This document shows positions 11,640 to 23,320 of a stretch of 64,000 nucleotides of DNA, piece after piece (within the stretch, counting starts at the first letter, position 1; every line of letters begins with the position of its first letter). The stretch is from Typhlomys cinereus. Lineage: Eukaryota > Chordata > Mammalia > Rodentia > Platacanthomyidae. A program made the translations under genes and the position numbers. Below the pieces are notes generated by a model. It was not told where the DNA came from. It ran no database searches and saw only the letters and a list, made by a program, of their open reading frames with translations. The stretch spans positions 1,261,001 through 1,325,000 of the forward strand of contig JALPQD010000241.1 of assembly GCA_023101885.1 (NCBI GenBank), given 5' to 3'.

Positions 11640-12450
11640 AGTATTCACCAAAGTTTTTTCTTATCTTCCCTGACAGATGCTTTAATATACATATTCGGTG
11701 TCCTCAAATTGAAATAATTTATATAATTGTAAAAACATAATCAGTTCAGCGTCACCTTCTCTGATGAGAGTCACCAGGGTTTTTAATGGAAAATTCCTGG
11801 GAAATTTGGCATCATTTTATGCAAGATAAAATGTTATTAGGACCTCCCTGCATAATAACACTTTTGCAAGACTTGGCAGGGCCAGTTTGTTTTATTTTGA
11901 TGAGCTACGGAGTGTTGAAAAAATATTAGGAGAAGTTCTAACTTTTGTGATCACTTATTCTTTATCCTGTAGCTATTTTCCCAAATGACAAACAGATCCT
12001 TAGGCACTCTGTCGGAAAGGATTCATACAGTAATTTTTCCTAGCCTTTCTTTGCCAATCCATTAAACTAATTAACTTTGGGTACCTGTGCCTTATTAAAA
12101 GCTGCTGCTCTGCTTATTTGTAAAATAATAATTTTGAGATCATGGCTGTCAGCTAATATTAATTATGACAAATATAATTCTCTCCCATTAGCTTAGCATA
12201 ACTGCCACTGCCTCCAAGGTCAAGCTCTGGTCTCTATCACTCTTCACATGATATTGAGCTCCATGCCTGTTGCTTAGTGGGAACTTATCACATATTATTA
12301 CATGAATGGAAATTGATAGAATTGCTTGGTCCCTTAAGTGTTCTTGAGCATGAAGTTCATTCTGGAAAAGACCATCATTCTCAATAGGAAATTTGCTCCC
12401 ACACACTCATTGGACACACATTATGATAATTTTCTCCTTAATTTAGTGCC
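11640..12450. other. Unique AT-rich stretch, candidate conserved noncoding element
   Basis: It is non-repetitive and has no simple repeats or recognisable transposon. It contains a dense set of homeodomain-like TAAT words (for example 'attaaactaattaac' near 12060 and 'taatattaattatgac' near 12155). It looks like mammalian enhancer-type sequence, but conservation cannot be tested here. Confidence 0.3.
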
Positions 12451-12869
12451 TATCTGCATATGCATATTCTAGTTATTACTTATTTTCGACTTCTTTGGTG
12501 TGTCATATGCTGCAATTTTTCTGACACTCCTCTAACCAATCTGAATCCAGAAATATATGATCTGCCGGTAACATGGAACTTCCACAGGCTTAGCCTCAGT
12601 AGGAAGCTTTGAAATCTTCACAAATCCACACTGTATCACCAAAGAGAGGGAGAAGATCATTGCTTAGACTCAAAGGTTCAACAGGAAATGTGCCAGCAAA
12701 ATGAAGGAAGGGAAGTACTTAAAGGGAAAATAAAGAAGTTACATTGCATTCATCTGAAAAGATTCCTTAGTGTAGCAAAAATGAGTTAAAATGTTTCCCC
12801 AGACAGTGAACCTTGGTGAAAATAAATCTTAGCTGAAATAGGAGCCAAGAGAGTTGGTGATCATTATTA
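12451..12869. other. Unique sequence, no gene seen
   Basis: I recognised no feature. Confidence 0.5.
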
Positions 12870-13110
12870 TTCTATCATTGTGATGTTGATAATTAGCTAT
12901 ATTGATAGCTAAGATTTACTACTTATTGCATGTTAGTTCAGTGTTAAGCAGTTTCTTGATTTTAACATTTAGTTGATAGATTTAAATATCCTCATGATTT
13001 TACTGATAAGGAAACTGAGCCTCATAGAGAAGAAAAAAATGTCTAAATTCAATAGCTAAAAAGGGGAATTTAGAATTATGATTCCAGAGCCCATTTGTTT
13101 CCCCTATGTC
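12870..13110 (-). mobile_element. MIR SINE, long antisense copy
   Basis: In order: 'tagctaagatttactacttattgcatgttag', 'gtgttaagcag', 'tttaacatttagttgatag', 'actgataaggaaactgagcctcatagagaag', 'gattccagagccca'. This matches an almost complete MIR read in reverse. Confidence 0.8.
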
Positions 13111-14089
13111 TAAAGTAGATTAGTGACCACCTGAAAATTAACTTCAGATGCTCCAAATTGTAAGGGAAGCTCACTGAATCTTAATAAAATAACACAAACT
13201 CATAAATTTACAGTAAGTCTTGGACTTCAGATTCCCATGAAATGGAGACTTAGAAATTAGCCTAAACAGAATACTCCTCATGACTCAAAATTTAGGAACA
13301 TTTAAAAATGCAAATTTTCAGCAATTTGTTTAAGACGAAAACTGTTGCACAGTGATACTAGTCTGGTCCCAGTTAGCAAGATTGAACTTGTCCACAAAAC
13401 TTGGTAGAAATCATGATTCAGAGTTGATCTCCCCTTGTCTGGCCTTGGCTCCCTACAACTGCCTCCAACACAACCTCAACTCAGAGTTGAATGGTGAAAA
13501 ATGCTCAAGACCATAAATAGGAGAAAGGATACAAATTTAATAAGGATGCATTTTAATGCAAGATTCCCATGTGTTTATGGCGAGATTTACTTGGGTGGGT
13601 TCATGACAAAAAAAGAATTCCTTCCCTAGAAATTATGGAAATAACCACCTTAGTTGCTAAACCACATTTCTTCCTGTTCTGTACATGTTTTGCCTGAGTG
13701 GATTTACAACAGCACAAGGATTCTTCAACATATATATTCAATCAGGAAAAGTTACTATTGGAGGCCAATCTAATTTATAAGCTTCAGTAATATCTGTGGC
13801 TGTGTGAACAAAACAAACCCCAAACAACAGTGCCTATAAACCTTGACTATGCTGTTTTCATTTCTTCTGTATCAATTATAGTTGGACCATAAACCTCTTC
13901 TGGGAAGAAGACATGTCCATTTAATCAAGCTTCACATACCACCTTGCATGAGCCCAGAAACACATCATGTATTAATTGCCACAATGGTAACCATATTGTC
14001 CCCCTGATCAATTACAACATTCCCTGGTGCCACATAGTTTGGAAGCAGGTAAAAAAGTAGAGAAAAGGGGACAACTAATGGATTCTATT
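13111..14089. other. Unique sequence, no gene seen
   Basis: I recognised no feature. Confidence 0.5.
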
Positions 14090-14450
14090 TAAGGACATTT
14101 GATGAAAATGTTGACTGGCCCATGACCGATTTTATTCTTAGCGCTTAAATGTTAGTTAGTTAGTCAATTTGAATGTTAATTAGCCATAATGACAAGGAGT
14201 GTCTCCTTTTATGAGCCTCCTAAAACGTATCCAGGGGCTAATAAGCAATGGGCTCATCCCATAAATATAATAAGTAAATAAATTAGTATCAGTTAATTTA
14301 AACGTAAGCAAATGACGCTGTGAGACTTTCTTCTGCTCTCTCTTTATTTCGGTTATTTTCTTCTCAGCATCTCTTCTCCTCGCCTCATCAGTTTCATGAT
14401 CTGAACAATATACTCTACAGCTGATGAGCAAGGTCAAATATTATTGAATT
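14090..14450. other. Unique AT-rich stretch, second candidate conserved noncoding element
   Basis: It is non-repetitive, with several TTAATTAG-like words, retained CpGs ('cctaaaacgtatcc', 'aaacgtaagcaaatgacgctg') and no transposon signature. A minus-strand open frame of 85 codons lies here but has no recognisable motif. Confidence 0.3.
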
Positions 14451-16596
14451 TTGTGTAAAGCAAGTGGGCCTTTTTCAATGTTTAGACACATATTGTCTGA
14501 TAACAGGGCAGTTAGAATAAAGGTCAAAGGAAATGCAAGTCATAAAAGTCTGTCAGAGAGGAAAGCTGGATTCATAATGATGTTTAACCCAAACAGTCAT
14601 CAGAAAAGTTATTTGGTCAAATAGTTCCCTGCACCTCATTTTTAAAAGTTGAAACGCCTAGGTAAGTGAATGATTAAGTGTTCAAACATAACGAAACAAT
14701 TGGTTGGGTGTGTAGACAGGTCTTCAGAAGCCTGTGATTTCTTCTGCTGATTGGATGAACTAGAAGTCTATTTTGGAAGGTGATAAAGCCAGGAAAACCC
14801 TACACATTGGATTGCAATAACTTGTTTGGGTAAATCTCTGTCTTTCAAAAGAAAGAGCTTTAGAGACAGAGACACATGCTTGCTAGTAGGAGGAAGAAAG
14901 AAATACCCAGAAAGACACTTGATGAATCCCCAACCCTTCTCATTCATTAACTCAATATTGATTTACGAATTGGATTAATGGATACAATGACGAATTACCC
15001 AAATCTAATGGAGAAAGGCTGAAGATGGAAGGCTGAGTGGCCTTTGAAAGTGGCAGCTTGAACTGTGGGGAACTCTCTCTGGAGGTGCCAGCTACTCTAC
15101 AGTACGTGCCAGAGTTTCCAGAGGATGTAACCATGGGCATGCTTCTCTTTGAAAAGCATAGATCACACATAACATTGCTGAAGCGTGAGTCCAGAGCATG
15201 TTTGAGAGGAATGACTAACTTCCTTAGATAGGTGCCTGGCACTTGGTAATCCACTCAGTCTTCCTTCCACTGTGCACTGGCTGACCTAATTTCCAGGGAA
15301 CAGCCTGTGATGAAGCCGCTGCTTTCTTCTCCATGTAGCTCAACGAGCTTATTTGGAAGGTTGTCATTCATCCTGACTATGTTCAAAGAGCCTCTACCCA
15401 CCCACTAAATGTGAGCAAAGAACAACCAGGCTGGCAGAGGCTTCATCTGCTAGGAAGGAATTCACTGAGAATGTCACATCTATGAGGCTGTCTAGGTCGC
15501 TACTCTAGTTCTGCCAGGTTCTGGTCCTTTCCTTCCCTGTCAGAAGGCACTGGCTTGAACACAGCTGAGTTATTCCAAGCCATGTTTTCCCCAGCAACTT
15601 TCACCATCAACATGAAAGTTTGTCCTGATGTGATCTTCACAGCAAGACTAGATCCAGTGTGGTCCTTACAGTCCTGAAAAATGCTAGAGATGGGAGGTAC
15701 TTCAAACAGTATGACCCATCCTTATGCTGATATACTGTATAATAGCCAAGTGCCAGGACCCACTACTGTTCCTTTGCAAAGTCAAGAAGAGTCCTGTCAA
15801 ATTTTCATGCCACTAGAACCAGGAAAATAATTTAAACCCGAAACAGAGTAGCCTCAGGCTGTAGGTCTCCTTCGCTTCCTTCAGGCTTTTATCTAAGCTC
15901 CCTTTTATCTCTGCTATCCCTGGTACTGACCTGATATTATTTAAGTAAAAAAGACTGTTCAGAAAGCATCCAGCATTAAAGGGAAGGGCAGAACTCTATG
16001 CTGAAGAAATGAGACGAATACCCCTTCAGTAAGTTTAACCAAGCAATGCCACATGATCCTATGCACCTTTAATAGAATAGTCTAAAAACTGGTGTCTAGA
16101 GTTTTCTTCCCCCAACACGGTAACCCCAGTCTAATCAGGAACAAAATATTAGATGTGTTTCAATTAAGGGACATCCTTCAAAACACATGACAAAGGGTCA
16201 TTAAAACTATCAGAGTCATCAAAAACAAAGAAAGTACCACAGTTCTGTGGTGACTAAGGAAACATGAGAATAAATAAAATGTAGAGACATGGATTTAAAA
16301 AACAATAATAAAGTATTAAGTAGATATTTAGGAAACCTGAACAAAGTATGATTTTAGCTGATAAGAATGTGGGAATATTGTTTACTTTGACTTCAGTTCC
16401 ACGTGCCACTGAGGGTTGGATTCCAGAGCAAGATGGTTAGGTCCTGAGGCTGAACTTTCATCCAACAGCCTCCTGAGGAAAAACATGGTTAGGGGAACCA
16501 AGATGTAAAAAGTTACTCTGGGAGAAGGATGAGAATATGAGAGAATATCTGGCTGGTGGATACAGTTTAAAAACCATCCCAGTTAAGATTGTACAG
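14451..16596. other. Unique sequence, no gene seen
   Basis: Intron-like; open frames near 14952-15254 on both strands show no known domain. Confidence 0.5.
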
Positions 16597-16970
16597 CCCT
16601 AACTGGATTGATGGCTCAGGGGTTAAGTTTCTGCCTCACTAGCAGAAAGTCCTGAATTTGAATTCCAGGTCCCACCTAAAACTGACAGGTGGAAATAGCG
16701 GAGGCCTGCACTTCCAACCCTGGTGGGTGGAACCTGGAAAATCCCAGATCAAAGCAAAAAGGAGTTAGAAGCAATCCAGGATGATTCTCAAAGCCACAAG
16801 TCCTGGGAAGTTCACCTGTGTTGAATGAAAGAAAGTATGTGACCTTGCATTTAAAAGTTCGTGTTCCTTGTCTGAGCAACAAAGACTCTCCACTGGGAAG
16901 AGTTATGTAAGGAAGGGTCAGAGATGTCAAAGAGATGAGACCACCAGCACTGTAAGAGGTTCTCATATTG
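16597..16970 (+). mobile_element. tRNA-derived SINE (main family), 3' part altered
   Basis: It has head 'ggattgatggctcaggggttaag' and body 'gcctgcacttccaaccctggtgggtggaacctgg' then 'agcaatccaggatgattctcaaag'. It lacks the (CA)n tail and runs into unrelated sequence. Confidence 0.75.
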
Positions 16971-18729
16971 GGGTCACAATCCGGTTCAAAAGCTGATAAT
17001 GATATTATGTAAGCCTTAGCATATTAAAATGCAATCCACTGTCTTCTCAGATAATGCATAAACACTTAGGATTAGCAATAAAGTAAAACAAAATCTTATT
17101 AACTAAGACTAATTAGTATGAAGGTCGATTTGGGTTACAGAAATATTTTGCATGTAGTGCATTTGCTTTCTGTTATGGAGACAGAAGCAAGGATCTGAGA
17201 TGTTTTTATGCAAAGGTTAGGTCCATTTAAATGTCTCTAAAGTTAATGGGGAATTCATTGAATAATAACACACTCATGGGTATTATAGTAAGTCATTCAT
17301 CCACACGCATCACTTTCTTCCATCCTCCTGGACAATTATGTCATAATAGGGAGGTAATTGCACTTATTTTACTGATGAAGAAAGAGAGCAGTTCAATTTA
17401 CATGCCTCTTCCAGGGTTATTTGAACAGATCACCAGTTCCAAATGAAGTTCTACTCTCTGTGGTTCAGTTCAGAGAAGTGGAGTTCTTTATGGGAACACC
17501 TATAGAATTTGATAGTAAAGCCATCCTTGATACATAAATAAGACCATTGAAATCACATGAAATGTTGGAGCAAATCAGGGTAGGTGCAAGTCCCAGCGCT
17601 ACCATTTGACATCTGTGAGAAACTAAGCATTCTTAATCCAAGCTCCCTTATTTATGTAAGGGATTTTAATATTGCCTCTTTCAGAGGTTCCAGAAATAAC
17701 ATGAGAGTTTGGTGGCATAAAATTCTCAAAACTCCTATTTCATCCTAAAAACCCACATTAAAATAATATCCTTTTGAAAATACACATAACAAAGTTATCC
17801 TATAATACGACTTTCCTTCTTTCTAACACATGTGAATTACTTAATCTTTCAAATCTCCTCTCAAAACCACGGTTACTATCTGTAAACATGCTACTTCCAT
17901 GTACCTCTTCTTTTGTGTTAGACAATAAAATGGATGCATCTATTAAAATGTAGTTCCCATGTGTGACAGTTAGAGATATTAGATCTGTCTCCAACATTTA
18001 CTGGTGTGCTTTTGAGGACAAGACTATGACGCTAACTAATCTCTGTAACTTAAATGCAACACAAAAAGGATGTTTGAGCATATATCTGTGTATGTGTTTG
18101 TGTGTGCCCATGCGAGCCTTAGATCAGGCAGTGAATGTTGTTTCAGAGTGCTGAGCAAATCTTTATTCCACATTTACTATTGTGTCAGTTACTCTTCATG
18201 TTGCTGAATGACTACATATCCAAAACAACCTAGGAGAACAAGGTATTGATTCTTGCTTATGAGTTTTACTTACATTTCATCAGCACGGCTGGAGAGTTGA
18301 TACTAACATCTGGAGCTGAGCGATTGGCCACACCATATCAATAGGAATTACCTTTTCAGCAACATACTTTGACAGTTTGCCCGTATGCCTGTGTGCTAAA
18401 GTTTGCCTAAGTATGCCAATGTACTGAGCAAGTTCTCTTCTTCTAATCCACCTGGCTAGGGAATGGTCCCGTCCACTGGGGCTTGGATATTCCTAAATTA
18501 ATTAAATAATCTCCCTCAAGCTTGCCCAGGGTTTATCCTAATTACCAATTTTCCACTGATGTACTCAAAGGTTCAGCCTTCAATTGTCAAGTTGACACCT
18601 AAATCTAATGATTTACACTTTTATATTATTTCCCCAAAACTATAAAAATGTTGACATTAGACTTTGGCCTCTGATGGTTTAGGAGTTCAAAGACTGCATA
18701 ACTCAAAGTAGCCCCTCATTTCCCAGTAT
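16971..18729. other. Unique sequence with two MIR-like pieces
   Basis: About 17270-17440 reads as antisense MIR ('ttttactgatgaagaaagagagc'). About 17580-17740 reads as sense MIR ('tcccagcgctaccatttgac..', 'ttatgtaagggattttaatattgcctctttcagagg'). No gene is seen. Confidence 0.5.
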
Positions 18730-18863
18730 AAAAGATTGAAATTGGAGCTGGTGATGTGATTAACGGGGTTAAGGCTCTTAATACCAAGCTAGACAACCTG
18801 AGTTTAATTCCTGAAAACATACATGGTAGAAGGTCCCACAATTGTCCTCTGACACCCATATGT

Positions 18864-18910
<47 letters not shown>

Positions 18911-18930
18911 TGTTAATTAAAAATCTAAGT
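18730..18930 (+). mobile_element. B3-like SINE with (CA)n tail
   Basis: The head is 'gagctggtgatgtgattaacggggttaaggctctt', then 'cctgagtttaattcctgaaaacatacatggtagaaggtcccacaattgtcctctgacacccat', then (CA)n 18866-18906. The 'ttgtcctctgac' block is diagnostic of rodent B3. Confidence 0.75.
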
Positions 18931-18932
18931 TC

Positions 18933-19168
18933 TGGGATTGGAGAGATGGCTCAGGGCTTAAGAAGCTGCCTCACAAACAGACAGTCCTGAGGTCACATCC
19001 CATGTCCCATGTAAAAATACCAAGCAGAAAGGGAAGTTGCCTGCACCTCTGGACCCTAGTTGGTGGAGCTTTGGAAATCCCAGAGCAAAACAAAAAGGAG
19101 GTAAAAGCAATCCAGGATGATTCCAGAAGTTACCCTTGGTTCTCCACAGGGTCACAAAGCACCTTCTG

Positions 19169-19216
<48 letters not shown>

Positions 19217-19262
19217 ACGCAAGCATGCAAAATAAACAAAGTTCAAAAAATTAAAAACTTAA
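18933..19262 (+). mobile_element. tRNA-derived SINE (main family)
   Basis: The head is 'gggattggagagatggctcagggcttaag', followed by the family body ('cctgcacctctggaccctagttggtggagc', 'agcaatccaggatgattccag', 'ttggttctccacaggg'), (CA)n at 19171-19210 and an A-rich end. It directly abuts the upstream B3-like element. Confidence 0.8.
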
Positions 19263-21544
19263 AAAAAAACTAAATGCTGGTATTGACACAGGTTAATCTC
19301 CACTGAATTGGTCTCCCAGAAGGGCAACCCAGTCTCTGTTACTGAAGGCTAAAAGCTGACTGACTCTGGTCCAGTGTGGGCCAAGGTAAAGAATATTCAT
19401 CAATGTCAATGCTTCGTTGCTATCTCTTATAACATGGATTTTTCTTAGGTTCATTTTTATGTACATCTCAGGCTATCTCGTATTGTAAGTAGCAAAGCTC
19501 AAAGGCAAATGACAAAAAGGATGCATGATTTCACAGGCAAGATGTCCTGGGAGGAATCCATTTGCTTGAAGTAAAATGAAAAATGTAGCCATGGTTCAAG
19601 GTTGTGTTCACCACGTAGTGGAAACAGAGGCTGAAATTACAGGACTATGAGTATCTTGAGGAGAAGGTTTTTCATGTGTGTTCCTGGGAGATGAATTGAC
19701 GCTGAGATCCTGGGTAGTGCTTGCACAATACTTGGCTGTTCCCCTATCTGTCACATTTACATTGTGAGTCTGCTGGGTCCAGCTATAATTTCAAGTTTGA
19801 TGACATGGTTGACAGTCTATTATGCTCAAAGCATTTTTTTAAACTTTTACTTTAAAAAACATCACAGTTTCCCTATTCTTTTCAATTCATCACACATGTA
19901 TGTTGCCAAGATGGACTTTTAAAAGTTTTACTTTTTTATCCCCATATGGTAAAAGAGACCCACAAGACTAGTCTCAGAATAAAGCAGAGGCATGCCACCT
20001 ATATTTAACATGTTTTAAGCCAGTACTTTGACATATAACTGCAAATCTAATTACCCATGACCCAGTATGTGACAGGACTTTCTTATCAGAGAAACCATTC
20101 ATTTCTCCTTTTAATCTGTATTTAAGGTTCTCAGTGACCTTAGGAATGAGTTTGTTTTGGCATGCTTTATGAAGGAAAATGAATTATCTATGTGTTTCTG
20201 GAACCTGCTATGAAGTCAACAATTTTTACTTTCTCTGCCTCTCTGAAAGCCATTGCCTCTTCTAGAACACAGTCAGAATCCCTGGGAAGTTGCTTCTTTC
20301 TGTGAGAGATGAGGATTGGACTCTCCAAAAGGCAAATCTATCTTATCTCTGTTCAAGAAGGGGTCTCCTGTTACCCTTTTTTTCAGAAAAACATAATTCA
20401 TCCATTAACTCATTCCAAGAAGGTAGGAATCCAAGATACATCATTCAGTAAGCTGCATTAAAACATCTTCATGACTAATTCCCCTGGTGGATGAAAGGTT
20501 CTCTAATTCTATCACAGTATTCTTTATTTTAATTTTTTTTGGTTGGACAAGTTAGAATTCATATCAACTCATAAGATAGTAAGCATATACTGAGATATAA
20601 AAGATATCCTCTAGGTATCAAGATAATAATCAGGATGTTAAGAAATAGATTATTCATAAATGTAGCTTGTAAAGAACTCACAGTACATGTGTGTTGTGTG
20701 TTTATATCCTTTTAACACATATATTTCTGAAACCTATATTCTGTTATATATATTCTTATATATATATGTCTTATATATAATATATATCATATGTATCTTA
20801 TATAGAATATATAATCATATATATATATTCATCTGAACACTCTATCAAAGGAACTGGATCATGGAACTGGATATCCCTGGAACCCTTGTTTTCTGCAGAT
20901 AATTGGGGTATAATGGAAGAAAGTCCCTAAACCAAGGTCCTACAATTGGCCCATAAGAGCAAGACCCCATCTTGTCCTAATCTCTGCTTTCTAGGCTTTC
21001 TATACAAAGTTAACCTTGACAACAGTTTCAAATGCTCAAATGTTTTATTTTTTGCATAAAATTCTATCTTCAAATTGACTCAAAAATTTTTCAGATACCT
21101 TCCTTTCAGTGAGTTTCTTCAGCGGTAATTGAATTGTTAACAAAGTAGATCCAAGGAGCAAGGAGATATGGGCACTACCCACTGTATGTTCATGAAATCG
21201 CAGGTTTGACAGTTACAGAAAACCAGGAGCAAAGACAGCTAAAAGACTAGTGGAGATTCATCTCGTGTTAGACTGCTTCTCTCTTAGAGAGCAAGAACAA
21301 GAGAAAGAAAGGGGAAGATGCTGTCATTGCTCTTTTCACTCCTTTGTTATATTTGAATTGCAAAAAGAGTTGGAAAATGTGAGTTTTGATTCCTAGAAAT
21401 GAAATAACTAAGAGGAAAGAATTTAATCAAGCAAGGAAAACACAAACCATGAAGATAGTCAAGTAATTAGTGACTCTATTAATCTCGTCAATGATAATAC
21501 ATTATCCAGAGCTTGGAGACCAAAGCCATAAAATATTAAATTAC
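19263..21544. other. Unique sequence, AT-rich, with TATA-type low complexity
   Basis: An interrupted (TA)n-like patch lies at 20738-20832. No gene is seen. Confidence 0.5.
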
Positions 21545-21812
21545 TCCGGGACTGGGAAATACCTCAGTATTAAAGCCTTTGACTCAGAAGCAAAAAGATC
21601 TGAGTTCAGAACCCTAGATACCACATGAAGTGCCAGGTGGATATGGCAGCAGCCTGGAATTCTGGCCATGGAGGCAGAGGTCTGGAAAACCTCAGAGCAA
21701 AGGAATAAGGAAGGAGAATCCAGGATGATCCCCAGTGTCACCCCCACAGGCATACACACTGAAGTGCTCTCTGTTACACACACACAGACACACACAGACA
21801 CACACACACACA

Positions 21813-21854
<42 letters not shown>

Positions 21855-21895
21855 ATGCCAAAAACTAAATAAATAATTATACTGGAAAACTAAAT
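21545..21895 (+). mobile_element. tRNA-derived SINE (main family), long (CA)n tail
   Basis: It has head 'gggactgggaaatacctcagtattaaagcc', box B-like 'gagttcagaaccc', body 'ggaatccaggatgatccccagtgtcacccccacagg', a (CA)n with CAGA interruptions at 21775-21853, then AAATAAATAA. Confidence 0.8.
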
Positions 21896-23215
21896 AAATG
21901 AGAGTTTTCTTGTGAAAACTGACATGGATAGTCAAAACCCTACAAATGGCCATTCTTGGTAATTATCAATTGGGGCTTTTTTCAAAAACATGATTTAAAC
22001 CATTCATCATTATAAAGCATGGGCATATTTAAAGCAGACACAAAAAGAAAACATAAGACACTGCAGGACAGTATAAAGTCAGAAATGCCATTGAGGATTC
22101 TAGAGATGACCTAGTTTCCAACTCAGAAATATTGCCTAATTAACAACACCTGGTATTACTGAAATATCTTATAAAAGCATGAGTATTCATCCTTGTGCAA
22201 TTTATGTTTCTTAGTTATGGATGTCACCAAAAGGTCTCAGGCATTTATCACTGCTCTTATAAAATGAAGCTTTGATAATTTTGTTTCATACTACACTTTT
22301 TAAACTGTATGTTCATGAGAAATGTTTTTATTCAGTGTCTATTCTAGATATTCAGCCTAAAAGTTATTGAGTGACAAAAGGACATGAAGGAATCTAAATG
22401 GTAATCATTTGTTGCTATCTAAATAAAGTAAATATAATTGCATAGCAAAGAAGACAAAGCAAACATGCGAGTAACCTCCCCATCGCTCCCGCTAGCTTAA
22501 AGCACGACCTAGTGAGCACTGTGTACCTTCGTAGTATACTGTGTTCTCAGGAGCCAGCTGGCTACATTAACAAAGCATAAGCCATTTCTCTTTCTACTCC
22601 AACCATCTGTTTAAGGTTCTGCTGTTGGTTGGTTACACCTGGCTCAGGTGGATATTGTCAGTGTAGTTTGAACCAAAGAGACTTAGCATTGCTCATTCAT
22701 GATCCCACATATGGTACCACATGTGAGTTCCTTGAACTCACCAAGGCTGATGGCAACCTTATAACCCTCATATTAAGATGGTCCAATATCAGATTCACAA
22801 ATGAAAAGGCGCAGTCTGGGGAAAAAAAAAAAAAAAAACGTTCTTTGAACTGGTTCTGTCAGAATTCTTTCCCTGGATGAAGTTAGTCCTCAGTTTTTCA
22901 TGATACATTTTTGTGCTCCATGTTGTGGAAAGTTTTTTCATTTGACTTCAGAGATTTCTCAGTCATTTTGTTAAAGAAATCTTTAATGATCCAAATACTG
23001 AAAGTTAGCCAGCTTCATTTCTATCCTGGTTCTAATTTTATGTTACTTGTAATCAGCTCCCCATACTTGACTACATAGGAGTTTTGTAGACAATTCATCT
23101 CTACTGTAGTGGATGATGAACACAAATATATGCTACTACTTCTCAGGCAGGTTGAATGCTATCTTCCATTACCATTTGTAAGTTGCCCTCAAATGTATTC
23201 TCTCTCCTTTATGTA
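21896..23215. other. Unique sequence, no gene seen
   Basis: A 17-A run lies near 22822-22838. No other feature was recognised. Confidence 0.45.
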
Positions 23216-23320
23216 TTCTCTCTCTCTTTCTTTCTCTCCTCTCTTTCCCCTTTCCCTCTCTCCCTCTTTTTACCCCCTCATATAAACACAAACATACACA
23301 CAAACATACACATGATACAC
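23216..23320. repeat. Pyrimidine-rich and CA-rich low complexity
   Basis: CT-rich from 23216 to 23275, then short ACAAACATACACA repeats. Confidence 0.8.

Noticed and set aside
14180..14437. Minus-strand frame with a charged stretch (ETDEARRRDAEKKITEIKRE)
   Set aside because: No family recognised, no splice sites placed consistently, and the sequence looks regulatory rather than coding. I kept the region only as a candidate noncoding element.
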